Shown here piece after piece: positions 25,238 to 32,875 of a stretch of 64,000 nt of DNA (the stretch's first letter is position 1; each line of letters starts with the position of its first letter). The stretch spans positions 4,369,001-4,433,000 of the forward strand of contig NZ_CP010777.1 in assembly GCF_001078055.1 (NCBI RefSeq), given 5' to 3'. The position numbers and the translations under genes were made by a program. Under the pieces are notes generated by a model that worked only from the letters and a program-made list of their open reading frames with translations, made no database searches and was not told where the DNA came from. The DNA comes from Rufibacter radiotolerans (GTDB lineage: Bacteria; Bacteroidota; Bacteroidia; Cytophagales; Hymenobacteraceae).

Positions 25238-28111
25238 ATGCACCACAACCTAAAAACTGTTTGCCTTACCGCATTGCTGGGCGGAATGGCTCTTAGCCCG
25301 TTGCAGCCTGTAAACGCCCAGGCCACCCAGAAACCGGTAGCCAAAGCCGCTGCCAAGCCAGCCACCAACACGCCAGGTCAGTTCAACCTGCCATTTGAGA
25401 AGTATAAGCTGGCCAATGGCCTGGAGGTGGTGCTGCACCAGGACAAATCAGACCCCAAGGTGGCGGTGGCCATTATGTATCACGTGGGCTCTAACCGCGA
25501 GAAACCGGGCCGCACCGGCTTTGCGCACTTCTTTGAGCACATGCTGTTCCAGAACTCAGAGAACGTAGGCAAGGGCAACTTCATCAAGAACGTGAACCAG
25601 ATTGGCGGCTCCTTTAACGGCGGTACGTTCACAGATGGTACCGTGTATTATGAGACCGTTCCTAAAGACGCCCTGGAGCGCATTCTCTGGATGGAGTCTG
25701 ACCGCATGGGGTTCTTCATCAATACCGTAAGCGAGTGGGGCCTGGAGAACGAGAAGCAGGTGGTGAAGAATGAGAAGCGCCAGCGGGTAGACAACCAGCC
25801 CTACGGCCATACCAATTACGTGATCCTGAAAAACCTGTACCCCGCCAGCCACCCCTACAACTGGGAAGTGATAGGCTCTCTGGAGGACCTGCAGAACGCC
25901 ACCCTGGCCGACGTGAAGGAGTTCTACAACCAATGGTACGGGGCCAGCAACGCCACCCTGGTACTTACCGGCGACTTTGAGACGGCCAATGCCAAAGCCA
26001 TGATTGAGAAATACTTCGGGGAGCTTAAGTCCAAGCCCGAGGTGAAGAAACTGGCGCCCATGCCGGCGAAACTCACGGCCTCGAAGTCACTTTTCCACGT
26101 GGATAACTTTGCCAACCTGCCTGAGCTGACCATGGTCTACCCCACTGTGGAGCAGTACCACAAAGATTCCTACGCCCTCAGCATGCTGGGCAGCTTATTG
26201 GCTGAAGGAAAGAACTCTCCTTTTGAGCGCGTTATTGTAGAGGAACGCAAGCTGGCGCCTGGCGCTTCTGCCGGGCAGAGCTCCCAGGAGATTGCGGGCA
26301 CGTTCAGGGTACGGGTGCGCACCTTTGACAAGAAAGACCTGGACGACGTGCAGGCTGCCATCTTCGCCGCCTTTGACCGCTTTGAGAAAGAAGGAGTAAA
26401 CGAAAAGGACCTGGAAAGGCTGAAGATACGCCAGGAGACGGCCCTTTATAACGGCATCTCCAGCCTGCAGAACAAAGCCTTCCAGCTGGCGCAGTACAAT
26501 GAGTTTGCCGGTGACCCGGGCTACGCCAGGAAAGACATTGCCATGACCCAGGCCGTTACCGCCCAGGACATCATGAACGTGTACCTAAAATACATCAAGG
26601 GGAAGCCCTACGTGGCCACCAGCTTTGTGCCCAAAGGGCAGGAAGAGCTGGCCCTGAAAGGTGCCGTCAAAGCCGAGGTGGTGGAAGAAAAAGTAGTGGC
26701 CGGGGCCGAAGGGGCCAATACCGGGAAAGAGCCTACCTCTTTTGCCAAAACCCCCTCTAAGATAGACCGCAGCAAACGCCCTGCCCTAAGCAACAACTTC
26801 AAGTTCACGCCCCCTTCCATCTGGACGGGCCAGCTCAAGAACGGCATGAAAGTGTACGGCATTGAGCAGAATGAACTGCCCCTGGTGAACTTTAGCGTAC
26901 AGATAAAAGGCGGCATGCAGCTGGATGACCCCAAGAAGATAGGCACGGCCGCCTTGCTGGACGCCATGCTGCTGGAAGGCACCAAAAACAAGACGCCACA
27001 GCAACTGGAAGAAGCCATTGGGCAACTGGGCGCCTATGTCAATGTGAACGCCTCCACCGAGGACATTACCCTTACCGGCAATACGCTTTCCCGAAATTTC
27101 CCGCAGGTCATGAAACTGGTGGAGGAGATCCTGCTGGAACCCCGCTGGGATGAGGCCGAGTTCGGCAAGGCCAAAGAAGCCGCCCTGAACCGCATCAAGC
27201 AAAACCTGGCCAACCCTAATGCCATCGCCTCTCTGGCGTTCAACAAAGTGCTATATGGCCAGGGCAGCCGCTTTGCCTACCCTACCAGCGGCACCTTGGA
27301 AACCGTGCAGGGCATTACGCTGCAAGACCTCAAAGACTATTACCAGAAGAACTTCTCGCCTAGCATTGCCAGCTTCCAGGTGGCGGGCAACATCAAGCAG
27401 GCCGACGTGACCAAAGCGCTGGTCGGGTTGGAGCAAAGATGGACCCCTAAAAAGGTCACCTTGCCTTCTGTGGTCTCTTCTCCCGCCAAACCCGCTGCTC
27501 GCCTTTACTTCATTGATCAGCCAGACGCCAAGCAGTCAGTGATCTATGCCGGGTACCTGGCCGTGCCGGCGGGGTCTAAAGACTATATGGCGTTGCAGGC
27601 CATTAACCACAAGCTGGGGGCGGGTTCTGCCTCTACCCTGTTTAGTGTGCTCAGGCTGCAGAAAGGCTACACCTACGGGGCCGGGTCTGGCTTCTCCCGC
27701 AGGCCTACCGCGCCAGGTCCTTTCATCACGTCTTCCAGCGTGCGCACCAACGTCACCAAAGAGTCTCTGCAGACCATAGATGGCATCTTGAAAGATTACG
27801 GCACCAGCTACTCAGAGAAAGACCTGGCCACCACCAAAGGCGCCATGTTCAAAGAGACGGCCCTTAGCTTTGAGACCCTGGGCAGCCTGGTAAACCTGCT
27901 GGAAACCATCAGTACCTACAACCTGCCCCTGGACTACCTCAAGCAGAACCTCACCTCGCTCCAGAGCCTTAGTTACGCCCAGGCCAAGAGCCTCATCAGC
28001 AATTACATTAATCCCAATAAAATGGTGTATGTAGTGGTAGGCGATGCCAAAACCCAGCTAAGCGGTCTTAAAGACGCAGGCCTGGGTAAACCGGTGGTGC
28101 TGCAGCCCTAA
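25238..28111 (+). CDS. M16 family zinc metallopeptidase (insulinase/pitrilysin type), two-domain
   Basis: A 957-residue exported protein with a signal peptide ending near PVNAQ. The inverted zinc motif HxxEH is present as HFFEH (His97, Glu100, His101), with the downstream glutamate in LENEKQVVKNEKRQR. A linker near residues 500-540 leads to a second, catalytically silent M16 half (NFSVQIKGGMQLDDP; LLDAMLLEGTKN) lacking HxxEH. This is the usual clamshell of periplasmic M16 peptidases, which degrade short peptides. The start is the ATG at 25238. It is transcribed alone and followed by a terminator and a palindrome. Its physiological substrate is unknown. Confidence 0.93.
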   Translation: MHHNLKTVCLTALLGGMALSPLQPVNAQATQKPVAKAAAKPATNTPGQFNLPFEKYKLANGLEVVLHQDKSDPKVAVAIMYHVGSNREKPGRTGFAHFFEHMLFQNSENVGKGNFIKNVNQIGGSFNGGTFTDGTVYYETVPKDALERILWMESDRMGFFINTVSEWGLENEKQVVKNEKRQRVDNQPYGHTNYVILKNLYPASHPYNWEVIGSLEDLQNATLADVKEFYNQWYGASNATLVLTGDFETANAKAMIEKYFGELKSKPEVKKLAPMPAKLTASKSLFHVDNFANLPELTMVYPTVEQYHKDSYALSMLGSLLAEGKNSPFERVIVEERKLAPGASAGQSSQEIAGTFRVRVRTFDKKDLDDVQAAIFAAFDRFEKEGVNEKDLERLKIRQETALYNGISSLQNKAFQLAQYNEFAGDPGYARKDIAMTQAVTAQDIMNVYLKYIKGKPYVATSFVPKGQEELALKGAVKAEVVEEKVVAGAEGANTGKEPTSFAKTPSKIDRSKRPALSNNFKFTPPSIWTGQLKNGMKVYGIEQNELPLVNFSVQIKGGMQLDDPKKIGTAALLDAMLLEGTKNKTPQQLEEAIGQLGAYVNVNASTEDITLTGNTLSRNFPQVMKLVEEILLEPRWDEAEFGKAKEAALNRIKQNLANPNAIASLAFNKVLYGQGSRFAYPTSGTLETVQGITLQDLKDYYQKNFSPSIASFQVAGNIKQADVTKALVGLEQRWTPKKVTLPSVVSSPAKPAARLYFIDQPDAKQSVIYAGYLAVPAGSKDYMALQAINHKLGAGSASTLFSVLRLQKGYTYGAGSGFSRRPTAPGPFITSSSVRTNVTKESLQTIDGILKDYGTSYSEKDLATTKGAMFKETALSFETLGSLVNLLETISTYNLPLDYLKQNLTSLQSLSYAQAKSLISNYINPNKMVYVVVGDAKTQLSGLKDAGLGKPVVLQP

Positions 28112-28139
28112 TAGCAAGACGTTTTCATTTTACCCCAAC

Positions 28140-28173
28140 AGAGCCCGCTGCCCCCGCAGCGGGCTCTTTCTTT
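28140..28173 (+). terminator. Intrinsic terminator after the M16 peptidase gene
   Basis: AGAGCCCGCTGC pairs with GCAGCGGGCTCT around a short C-rich loop, then TTCTTT. Confidence 0.88.
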
Positions 28174-28179
28174 GAAATC

Positions 28180-28219
28180 CGTTTTAGGCCTGTTTTCCGG
28201 AAAACGGCCTTAAAACAGG
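28180..28219. repeat. GTTTT palindrome copy 9 (near-consensus)
   Basis: CCGTTTTAGGCCTGTTTTCC and GGAAAACGGCCTTAAAACAG meet directly; close to the family consensus. It follows the terminator by 6 nt. Confidence 0.85.
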
Positions 28220-28309
28220 AAAATGAAACCCGCTATCCCTTTTGCTACCACTATCCCGGGAATGATACTGCCTATTATTGCGTTGTGAATAACCAAGGCA
28301 TACCCCATC

Positions 28310-28340
28310 TTTGTTACACCTAACGCAACGGGTATCTTTG
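28310..28340 (+). promoter_or_regulatory. Promoter of the Tll0287-like lipoprotein gene
   Basis: TTTG at 28310-28313, a 19-nt spacer and TATCTTTG at 28333-28340: an exact match to the Bacteroidota primary sigma consensus TTTG-N19-TAnnTTTG. The ATG is 14 nt downstream, so the 5' leader should be only a few nucleotides. Confidence 0.78.
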
Positions 28341-28353
28341 AGAAAATCTACTT

Positions 28354-29055
28354 ATGACTAAACATACGCTATACCTGCTCTGCCTGGCCCTTGGGTTCTT
28401 TATCTGGGGCTGTGAGCCAGAGAAACTGGAGCGGGGCAAGGAAATGGCCGTAGAGGCAGAACGACACAAGGTGAAACGCATCATGCCTGAAGACATGGAA
28501 AAACAGGCCCGGGCCGCCGGTGACACCATCACCAAACTAGTGGAAGGGGCGTTCCTGCAGCTAGCCGAAAGCCAGCCCAAAGAGCAGGCCCTGTTTGTGG
28601 CCCAGCCAGACAAACTGCCTACGGTGAATGCCATTCTTAAACGCTACAACGCCACCCTGGAACGGGTTACGTTTGCCTCTGCCACAGAGGCCCGTACTTT
28701 CTTCCCTACCAAAACGTCGTCGCTTAAAAGCGAAGCCCCGGGTACCCGGATAAAGCTTACCCCGCAGGCCACCTTCCAGTACCAACGGCCCATTGTGATC
28801 AGAAGGCGTAATTGCGCCAGCTGTGATGAGCCCAGCCTGCTGGACTTCACGGCCCAGGAGTTAGATAAGCTGCGGGTGTTTTCGGCGCAAGGGCAGCCAG
28901 ACGGGTATGAGGAAGAGCAGTTGCGTGGCGCATGGCTTATCTCCTTCCCCAAAGAAAAGATCATTGAGCAGATCACGCTCAAAACCAAGCCGTCTAGGCG
29001 CGGCAAGCTCTTTGCCAGCGCGGCAGACTCCACGGCCAAACCTACCAAAGATTAA
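28354..29055 (+). CDS. Tll0287-like (DUF3365) domain lipoprotein with incomplete haem motif
   Basis: A 233-residue lipoprotein (lipobox FIWGC, Cys20). The C-terminal half resembles the Tll0287/DUF3365 sensor fold: QYQRPIVIRRRNCASC, a spacer, then GYEEEQLRGAWLISFPKE, which corresponds to the family's GYxxGDLRGAxSVxxP ending. Standard members attach haem c through CxxCH. Here the motif reads CASCDE, with both cysteines (154 and 157) but Asp158 in place of the histidine, so covalent haem with normal axial ligation is unlikely. It has its own strong promoter. It may still bind a ligand or metal through the Cys pair. The family assignment is moderate. Confidence 0.6.
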   Translation: MTKHTLYLLCLALGFFIWGCEPEKLERGKEMAVEAERHKVKRIMPEDMEKQARAAGDTITKLVEGAFLQLAESQPKEQALFVAQPDKLPTVNAILKRYNATLERVTFASATEARTFFPTKTSSLKSEAPGTRIKLTPQATFQYQRPIVIRRRNCASCDEPSLLDFTAQELDKLRVFSAQGQPDGYEEEQLRGAWLISFPKEKIIEQITLKTKPSRRGKLFASAADSTAKPTKD

Positions 29056-29146
29056 CTTTCCAGTTTCGCCTTGTTTTCTGAAAAGTGATGCATAAACGCT
29101 AATTTTGCGTATTGATTTTCATTTTAATGTACTTACATAAATTGTT

Positions 29147-29464
29147 ATGGCTATCATTCAAGCAACAGATACAGATTTCCAGGACGTGCTCCAGAATAAT
29201 GAGCGCGTAGTGGTGAAATATTTTGCCGATTGGTGCGGGAACTGCCGCCTTTTTTCGCCTAAGTTCAAGCGCATGGCCGCCAACGAGGAGTTTGCCAACG
29301 TGGCCTTTGTAGACGTGAACGCTGAAAACAGCCCCGAGGCCCGTAAACTGGCCGGGGTGACCAACCTTCCTTTCTTTGCCGTGTTCAAAAACGGCGAGCT
29401 GGTAGAAGGCGCCGCCACCAGCAAGGAAGAATACGTGGTAAGCATGGTGCAAAAACTAGCGTAA
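29147..29464 (+). CDS. Thioredoxin-like protein, WCGNC active site
   Basis: A 105-residue cytoplasmic thioredoxin fold without signal peptide. The redox motif is WCGNC (Cys30 and Cys33) rather than the WCGPC of classical thioredoxin, and the cis-proline lies in NLPFF (Pro75). The Pro-to-Asn change between the cysteines usually shifts the redox potential, so it may have a specialised partner. The next gene (DUF6952) starts 7 bp after its stop, implying cotranscription and perhaps a functional link. It could act as a general reductant or in peroxide defence; the neighbourhood does not decide. Confidence 0.88.
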   Translation: MAIIQATDTDFQDVLQNNERVVVKYFADWCGNCRLFSPKFKRMAANEEFANVAFVDVNAENSPEARKLAGVTNLPFFAVFKNGELVEGAATSKEEYVVSMVQKLA

Positions 29465-29471
29465 GACAGAC

Positions 29472-29714
29472 ATGAAAATACCTGCCATTAAAAAGCTGGT
29501 GGAAACCCAGACCATAGAAAACCTTCGCCAGGCCGAAGAGCAACTCCTCAACGAGGAAACCCCGGCCTTTGACATTGAGGGCGAAGACGAGGGCGAGAAA
29601 CTGACCCACGTGTTTGGTGCCATCTGGATCCTCAACCACATGGGTGACCATAAGGTAGATTTCAAGACCGCCCTGCGCGAGTTCACCCAAAAAGTGCGGG
29701 TGTCTATTAACTAA
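29472..29714 (+). CDS. DUF6952 family small protein
   Basis: An 80-residue acidic protein starting MKIPAIKKLVETQTIENL and ending KTALREFTQKVRVSIN. The pattern (helical start, acidic middle, GAIWILNHMGDHK, helical end) fits the small Bacteroidota family DUF6952 that I recall as often encoded beside a thioredoxin gene. It follows the thioredoxin gene by 7 bp. No cysteine, signal peptide or catalytic motif is present, so an adaptor or regulatory role for the thioredoxin is only a guess from linkage. Confidence 0.65.
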   Translation: MKIPAIKKLVETQTIENLRQAEEQLLNEETPAFDIEGEDEGEKLTHVFGAIWILNHMGDHKVDFKTALREFTQKVRVSIN

Positions 29715-29727
29715 CCTGCCTTCATTC

Positions 29728-29773
29728 AAAAAAAGAGGGGCTGCCAGTTGTGTCTGGCAGCCCCTCTTTTTTA
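29728..29773. terminator. Bidirectional terminator between DUF6952 and TetR-like genes
   Basis: AAAAAAGAGGGGCTGCCAG pairs with CTGGCAGCCCCTCTTTTTT; A-run on one side and T-run on the other suit both convergent genes. Confidence 0.92.
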
Positions 29774-29790
29774 TCCGGCAACGCCGAAGG

Positions 29791-30399
29791 TTATTTTAAC
29801 TTGGAGAAGAAGTCCTCCACTTTTTTCATGCCCTCCTCTGAGCAAAGCCCCCGTATGTAGTACAGGAAAATGCTGCGGAACACTTCAGAGATGTTGTACT
29901 TATCTGGCGGGAAAATACCGGGGTTCACCAGCATTGACAGTTGCTCCAGCATGATCTTGGTCACCAGCTGAATGTTGAGGTCGCTTCTGAGCTCTTTGGT
30001 TAACACGCCGTCATTCAGGATATTATAAAGCACATGGGCCGTATAGTCATTGGAATGATTCCAGTACAGCGTCCAGGCATTGGGGTAATATTGCTGAATC
30101 TCCATCAAAAGCGACGGCTTTGATTCCTGAAGCGACTCCAGGCCCATTTGTACCATGATCAGCAGGCGGCGTACCGGGCTGGGTTCACGGTCAAACAGCC
30201 GCTCGTGCTCTTGCTTACGGCTTTCCAAGTCAAAGGCCACCACTTGGGTAACCATGTCTTCCATGCTTTGGAAAAACTCTTTGAAGGTAGCCGAAGAGAT
30301 GTCAATGCGCGAAAGGATCTCCTGCTCATTTAAATCACTGAGGCCTTCTTGCCTTATTAAGCTGAACAACTCCTGTAAGACGGTTTGCTTGAAGGTCAT
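29791..30399 (-). CDS. TetR/AcrR-like transcriptional regulator
   Basis: A 202-residue helical protein. The N-terminal part (MTFKQTVLQELFSLIRQEG, then LNEQEILSRIDISSATFKEF) has the spacing of a TetR helix-turn-helix, though the DNA-binding segment is more divergent than usual. The C-terminal part is an all-helical ligand/dimer domain. The ATG at 30397-30399 gives the standard TetR length; the open frame continues 64 codons upstream without regulator-like sequence. It stands alone, so its targets are unknown, and autoregulation would be expected. Confidence 0.75.
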   Translation of the reverse strand: MTFKQTVLQELFSLIRQEGLSDLNEQEILSRIDISSATFKEFFQSMEDMVTQVVAFDLESRKQEHERLFDREPSPVRRLLIMVQMGLESLQESKPSLLMEIQQYYPNAWTLYWNHSNDYTAHVLYNILNDGVLTKELRSDLNIQLVTKIMLEQLSMLVNPGIFPPDKYNISEVFRSIFLYYIRGLCSEEGMKKVEDFFSKLK

Positions 30400-30720
30400 G
30401 TAAGTAGACGGATAAATATCTGTGAATCTGTTTGGGGCAAGGTGCCACAAAGCTACCTGAATTCTGCTTGAGGTGTGCTGTTTTCCCACATTATTAATTT
30501 TAAGCTTGCTTAAAGGAAGAACAAAAGTTCCCTTCCCTCCTGCCGGCCCAGAAGCAACCCGGCCCGGGGTAAAGAGTTTCAGTAAAGCCACCCCAATTTT
30601 TAACTTTTCCAGTGGTTTTCAGGCCTGTTTTGGTCCAGGAAAATCCTCGTTCTTAAAGGGACCCAAAGCAGCGTACGGCCATAAGGAGGGGAACGGTTAA
30701 TTCACCTCTGGAGAAGGTGC
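30400..30720. other. Intergenic region upstream of the TetR-like gene
   Basis: About 320 bp with a degenerate palindrome at 30610-30645 and no credible gene. It should contain the TetR-like promoter. Confidence 0.5.
30610..30645. repeat. GTTTT palindrome, degenerate copy
   Basis: GTGGTTTTCAGGCCTGTTTT with a decayed right arm, about 75 nt beyond the stop of the glycosyltransferase-like gene. Confidence 0.45.
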
Positions 30721-32181
30721 TCAAAAGGAAATAGGCACCCCCTGGTAGGTAGAAACCTTCTTCTGGTAGAGCCGCATATACACCTGCCCTGCGCGCACTT
30801 CATGCAGCACTACCCACTTTTCCTGCAGGTCTTCCAGTTCTTCATTAGTGAAGCCGTTAAAGACATTGGAGTACAGAATATATGACTGGGCGGCCAGGTT
30901 CTTGGCCGGAAAGGTGCGGTGGTCCTTATTCAGGTCTGTGTCTGACGGGGCGGCCAGGTTAGGGAAATCACTGCCTACCTCTTCCCTGGGAATCTGTTGC
31001 TGGTCCAGATAGGTGAGCATTTGCTGCCGGAGCTCAAAGTACGGCAGGTGCGCCAGCGTGGCATCCCAGCCTTTGGCCACCCGCTGCGGGTACAGCCAGA
31101 AATGCCCGCTTACCAGGCTAACCAACAGCAAGGCATATATACCAGCCCTTGCCTCCTTTCTTTTCACCGTCACCTGCAGCAGATGCGCGGTAAGGAGCCC
31201 TAGCAGGACAAATTCTACCAGCCAGTACCGGTGCCCGATGGGGTTGGTAAACCAGACCAGCACCGCACTAAGCGTGATCAGGGGCACCGTCAGGAGCAGG
31301 AGCAGTTCTTTGGTAGCCTTAGGTAGGCTCCGGGCTGATAGGCCTAGCAGCACACCGCCCGTGAGCCACAGCGCCACCCGGCCAAAGTCTAACAGGCGCC
31401 AGGCAATGAGGCCCAAGTTCCGGAAAAACTGCGGGGTAGTGACTAAGGTACTATAGGTGCCCCAGTCTGAGGACCTGGAAAACCCTATCCACCCGAAGTG
31501 GCGGTAATGCAACCCCAGCCAACCTAGCAGTAGCAACCCCGCGGGAAGATAACGCAGCAGCATCTTACCCAGCATTGGCTTGGAAAGCTGCCGGTACTCG
31601 CGTACGTGCCACAGCAACTGCGTGAGAAAAACCGCGATGATTAAGATTTGGCTACGGGGCGTGTGCAGGGCCATGAGCGCCAGGGCTATCCCCAACAACC
31701 AGGGCCGGTGGTGCAGTATCGCGTTCAGGCAAGTCAGGTAGAGAAAGAGAAGCAGGATATCTGGCGCCACCTGCGCGCTTTGGGCCAGCAGCGTAGGGTC
31801 CAGAAAAACAATGAGTATGCCCAGAAAAACCCAAGTGCCTGAAAGGTACCGTTTGGCGAGTAAATATACCTGCCAGACAATGCCCAGCAGAAAAGGCAGC
31901 ATGAGAAAATGGCTTACCGGTAGGGTCTTGCCAAACAGGTGCCAGCCTGCGGCCAGGTACATGCCAAATAAGGGCGGGTAACCAGCCATTTCCTGGGGCA
32001 CGAACAAGGTGGAGAAACTGGTTTGGTAATACCATTGCCCGTATTTAGAAGCCAGCAAGATGCTGTCCCAGAAGAAACCGTTGCGCTGCACGTACCACGT
32101 GAGGCCCAATAGCAGCGCCACAAACGGAGCCACCACTGGCAGAGCGGTACGCAAAGAAGACGCAGCAGGCGGCGTTGGCAC
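30721..32181 (-). CDS. Membrane glycosyltransferase-like protein (GT39/ArnT-type fold)
   Basis: A 486-residue protein with about ten hydrophobic helices and a C-terminal soluble segment. The first loop (RNGFFWDSILLASKYGQWYY, then MAGYPPLFGMYLAAGWHLFG) has the layout of the GT-C superfamily (PMT/ArnT/RgtA-type), where an acidic residue after the first helix is catalytic. Such enzymes use polyprenyl-phosphate sugars. It lies 28 bp downstream of the CruF-like gene on the same strand, so it may glycosylate the carotenoid hydroxyl made by that pathway; this is inference from position only. The start is GTG at 32181, as no ATG is available nearby. Confidence 0.72.
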   Translation of the reverse strand: MPTPPAASSLRTALPVVAPFVALLLGLTWYVQRNGFFWDSILLASKYGQWYYQTSFSTLFVPQEMAGYPPLFGMYLAAGWHLFGKTLPVSHFLMLPFLLGIVWQVYLLAKRYLSGTWVFLGILIVFLDPTLLAQSAQVAPDILLLFLYLTCLNAILHHRPWLLGIALALMALHTPRSQILIIAVFLTQLLWHVREYRQLSKPMLGKMLLRYLPAGLLLLGWLGLHYRHFGWIGFSRSSDWGTYSTLVTTPQFFRNLGLIAWRLLDFGRVALWLTGGVLLGLSARSLPKATKELLLLLTVPLITLSAVLVWFTNPIGHRYWLVEFVLLGLLTAHLLQVTVKRKEARAGIYALLLVSLVSGHFWLYPQRVAKGWDATLAHLPYFELRQQMLTYLDQQQIPREEVGSDFPNLAAPSDTDLNKDHRTFPAKNLAAQSYILYSNVFNGFTNEELEDLQEKWVVLHEVRAGQVYMRLYQKKVSTYQGVPISF

Positions 32182-32209
32182 AGGGTAGCTGTTGGGTTAG
32201 ATTTGTGTC

Positions 32210-32875
32210 TTACACCATGAAAGACAGGCCTGCAAAGAACAGCAATTGCACCAGAAAAACCCACGGGGCCATGGGGTTATCTTTCAGGAAAGAGGACCGG
32301 TGAAAATACACCTGCAACAGCAGCGCCACCAGAAACCAGCCAATAAAGTTAGAAAAGGGAATGGCCTCGGCGTGCCACGACCAGAAGTCAAACCGCACGG
32401 CCACGGGCTCAATAAAGTAATCCAGCAACACCATATGCGCAGCGCCCAGCACCGATTTTACCAACCAATGCGACGCCACTTTCTGCACCACGTGCCCCGA
32501 GGCATATACCAGCATCAACCAGTTCACGCCAATGAGCACCGGCACTTCCCACAGTTTCAAGCCCAGCGTAGGGCCATAGACGTACTCGCCAAACATAAGG
32601 CCCGTGTGCACCCCCACCCATTCAAAGGCCATGCCCACCCACCAGGCCGTAAAAGCAAATAGCCAGAAAGAGCGGGTCCAGCCCCGGTGGAACAGGAAAA
32701 GCAACGTGTTAGTCAGCAACAGATTAAATGGCACCAAGGCCTTGAACCAGTCTTCATAGGCACTAAAGCCCATCCCCCAGAAACCCACGCAGTAAAACAG
32801 AAACAGCACGCCCACCGCCCAGGGCAGGTAGCGGGCCCTGAAAGAAGAAGCCGGGGCAGAAAGCGCGGAAATCAT
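32210..32875 (-). CDS. cruF: Carotenoid biosynthesis protein, CruF-like (carotenoid 1,2-hydratase type)
   Basis: A 221-residue protein with seven or so hydrophobic helices. The blocks GMAFEWVGVHTGLMFGEYVYG, VNWLMLVYASGHV and MVLLDYFIEPVAVRFDFWSW match the DUF422/CruF family. CruF and related hydratases add water to the terminal double bond of acyclic carotenoid ends, giving the 1'-hydroxy group of flexixanthin- and myxol-type pigments. The start codon overlaps the end of the CrtD-like desaturase gene by 4 bp, so the two enzymes are coupled and act in adjacent steps. Exact substrate unproven. Confidence 0.87.
   Translation of the reverse strand: MISALSAPASSFRARYLPWAVGVLFLFYCVGFWGMGFSAYEDWFKALVPFNLLLTNTLLFLFHRGWTRSFWLFAFTAWWVGMAFEWVGVHTGLMFGEYVYGPTLGLKLWEVPVLIGVNWLMLVYASGHVVQKVASHWLVKSVLGAAHMVLLDYFIEPVAVRFDFWSWHAEAIPFSNFIGWFLVALLLQVYFHRSSFLKDNPMAPWVFLVQLLFFAGLSFMV

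Noticed and set aside
29791..30591. 64-codon N-terminal extension of the TetR-like regulator
   Set aside because: The extension lacks regulator-like sequence, and the internal ATG at 30399 gives the family's normal length.
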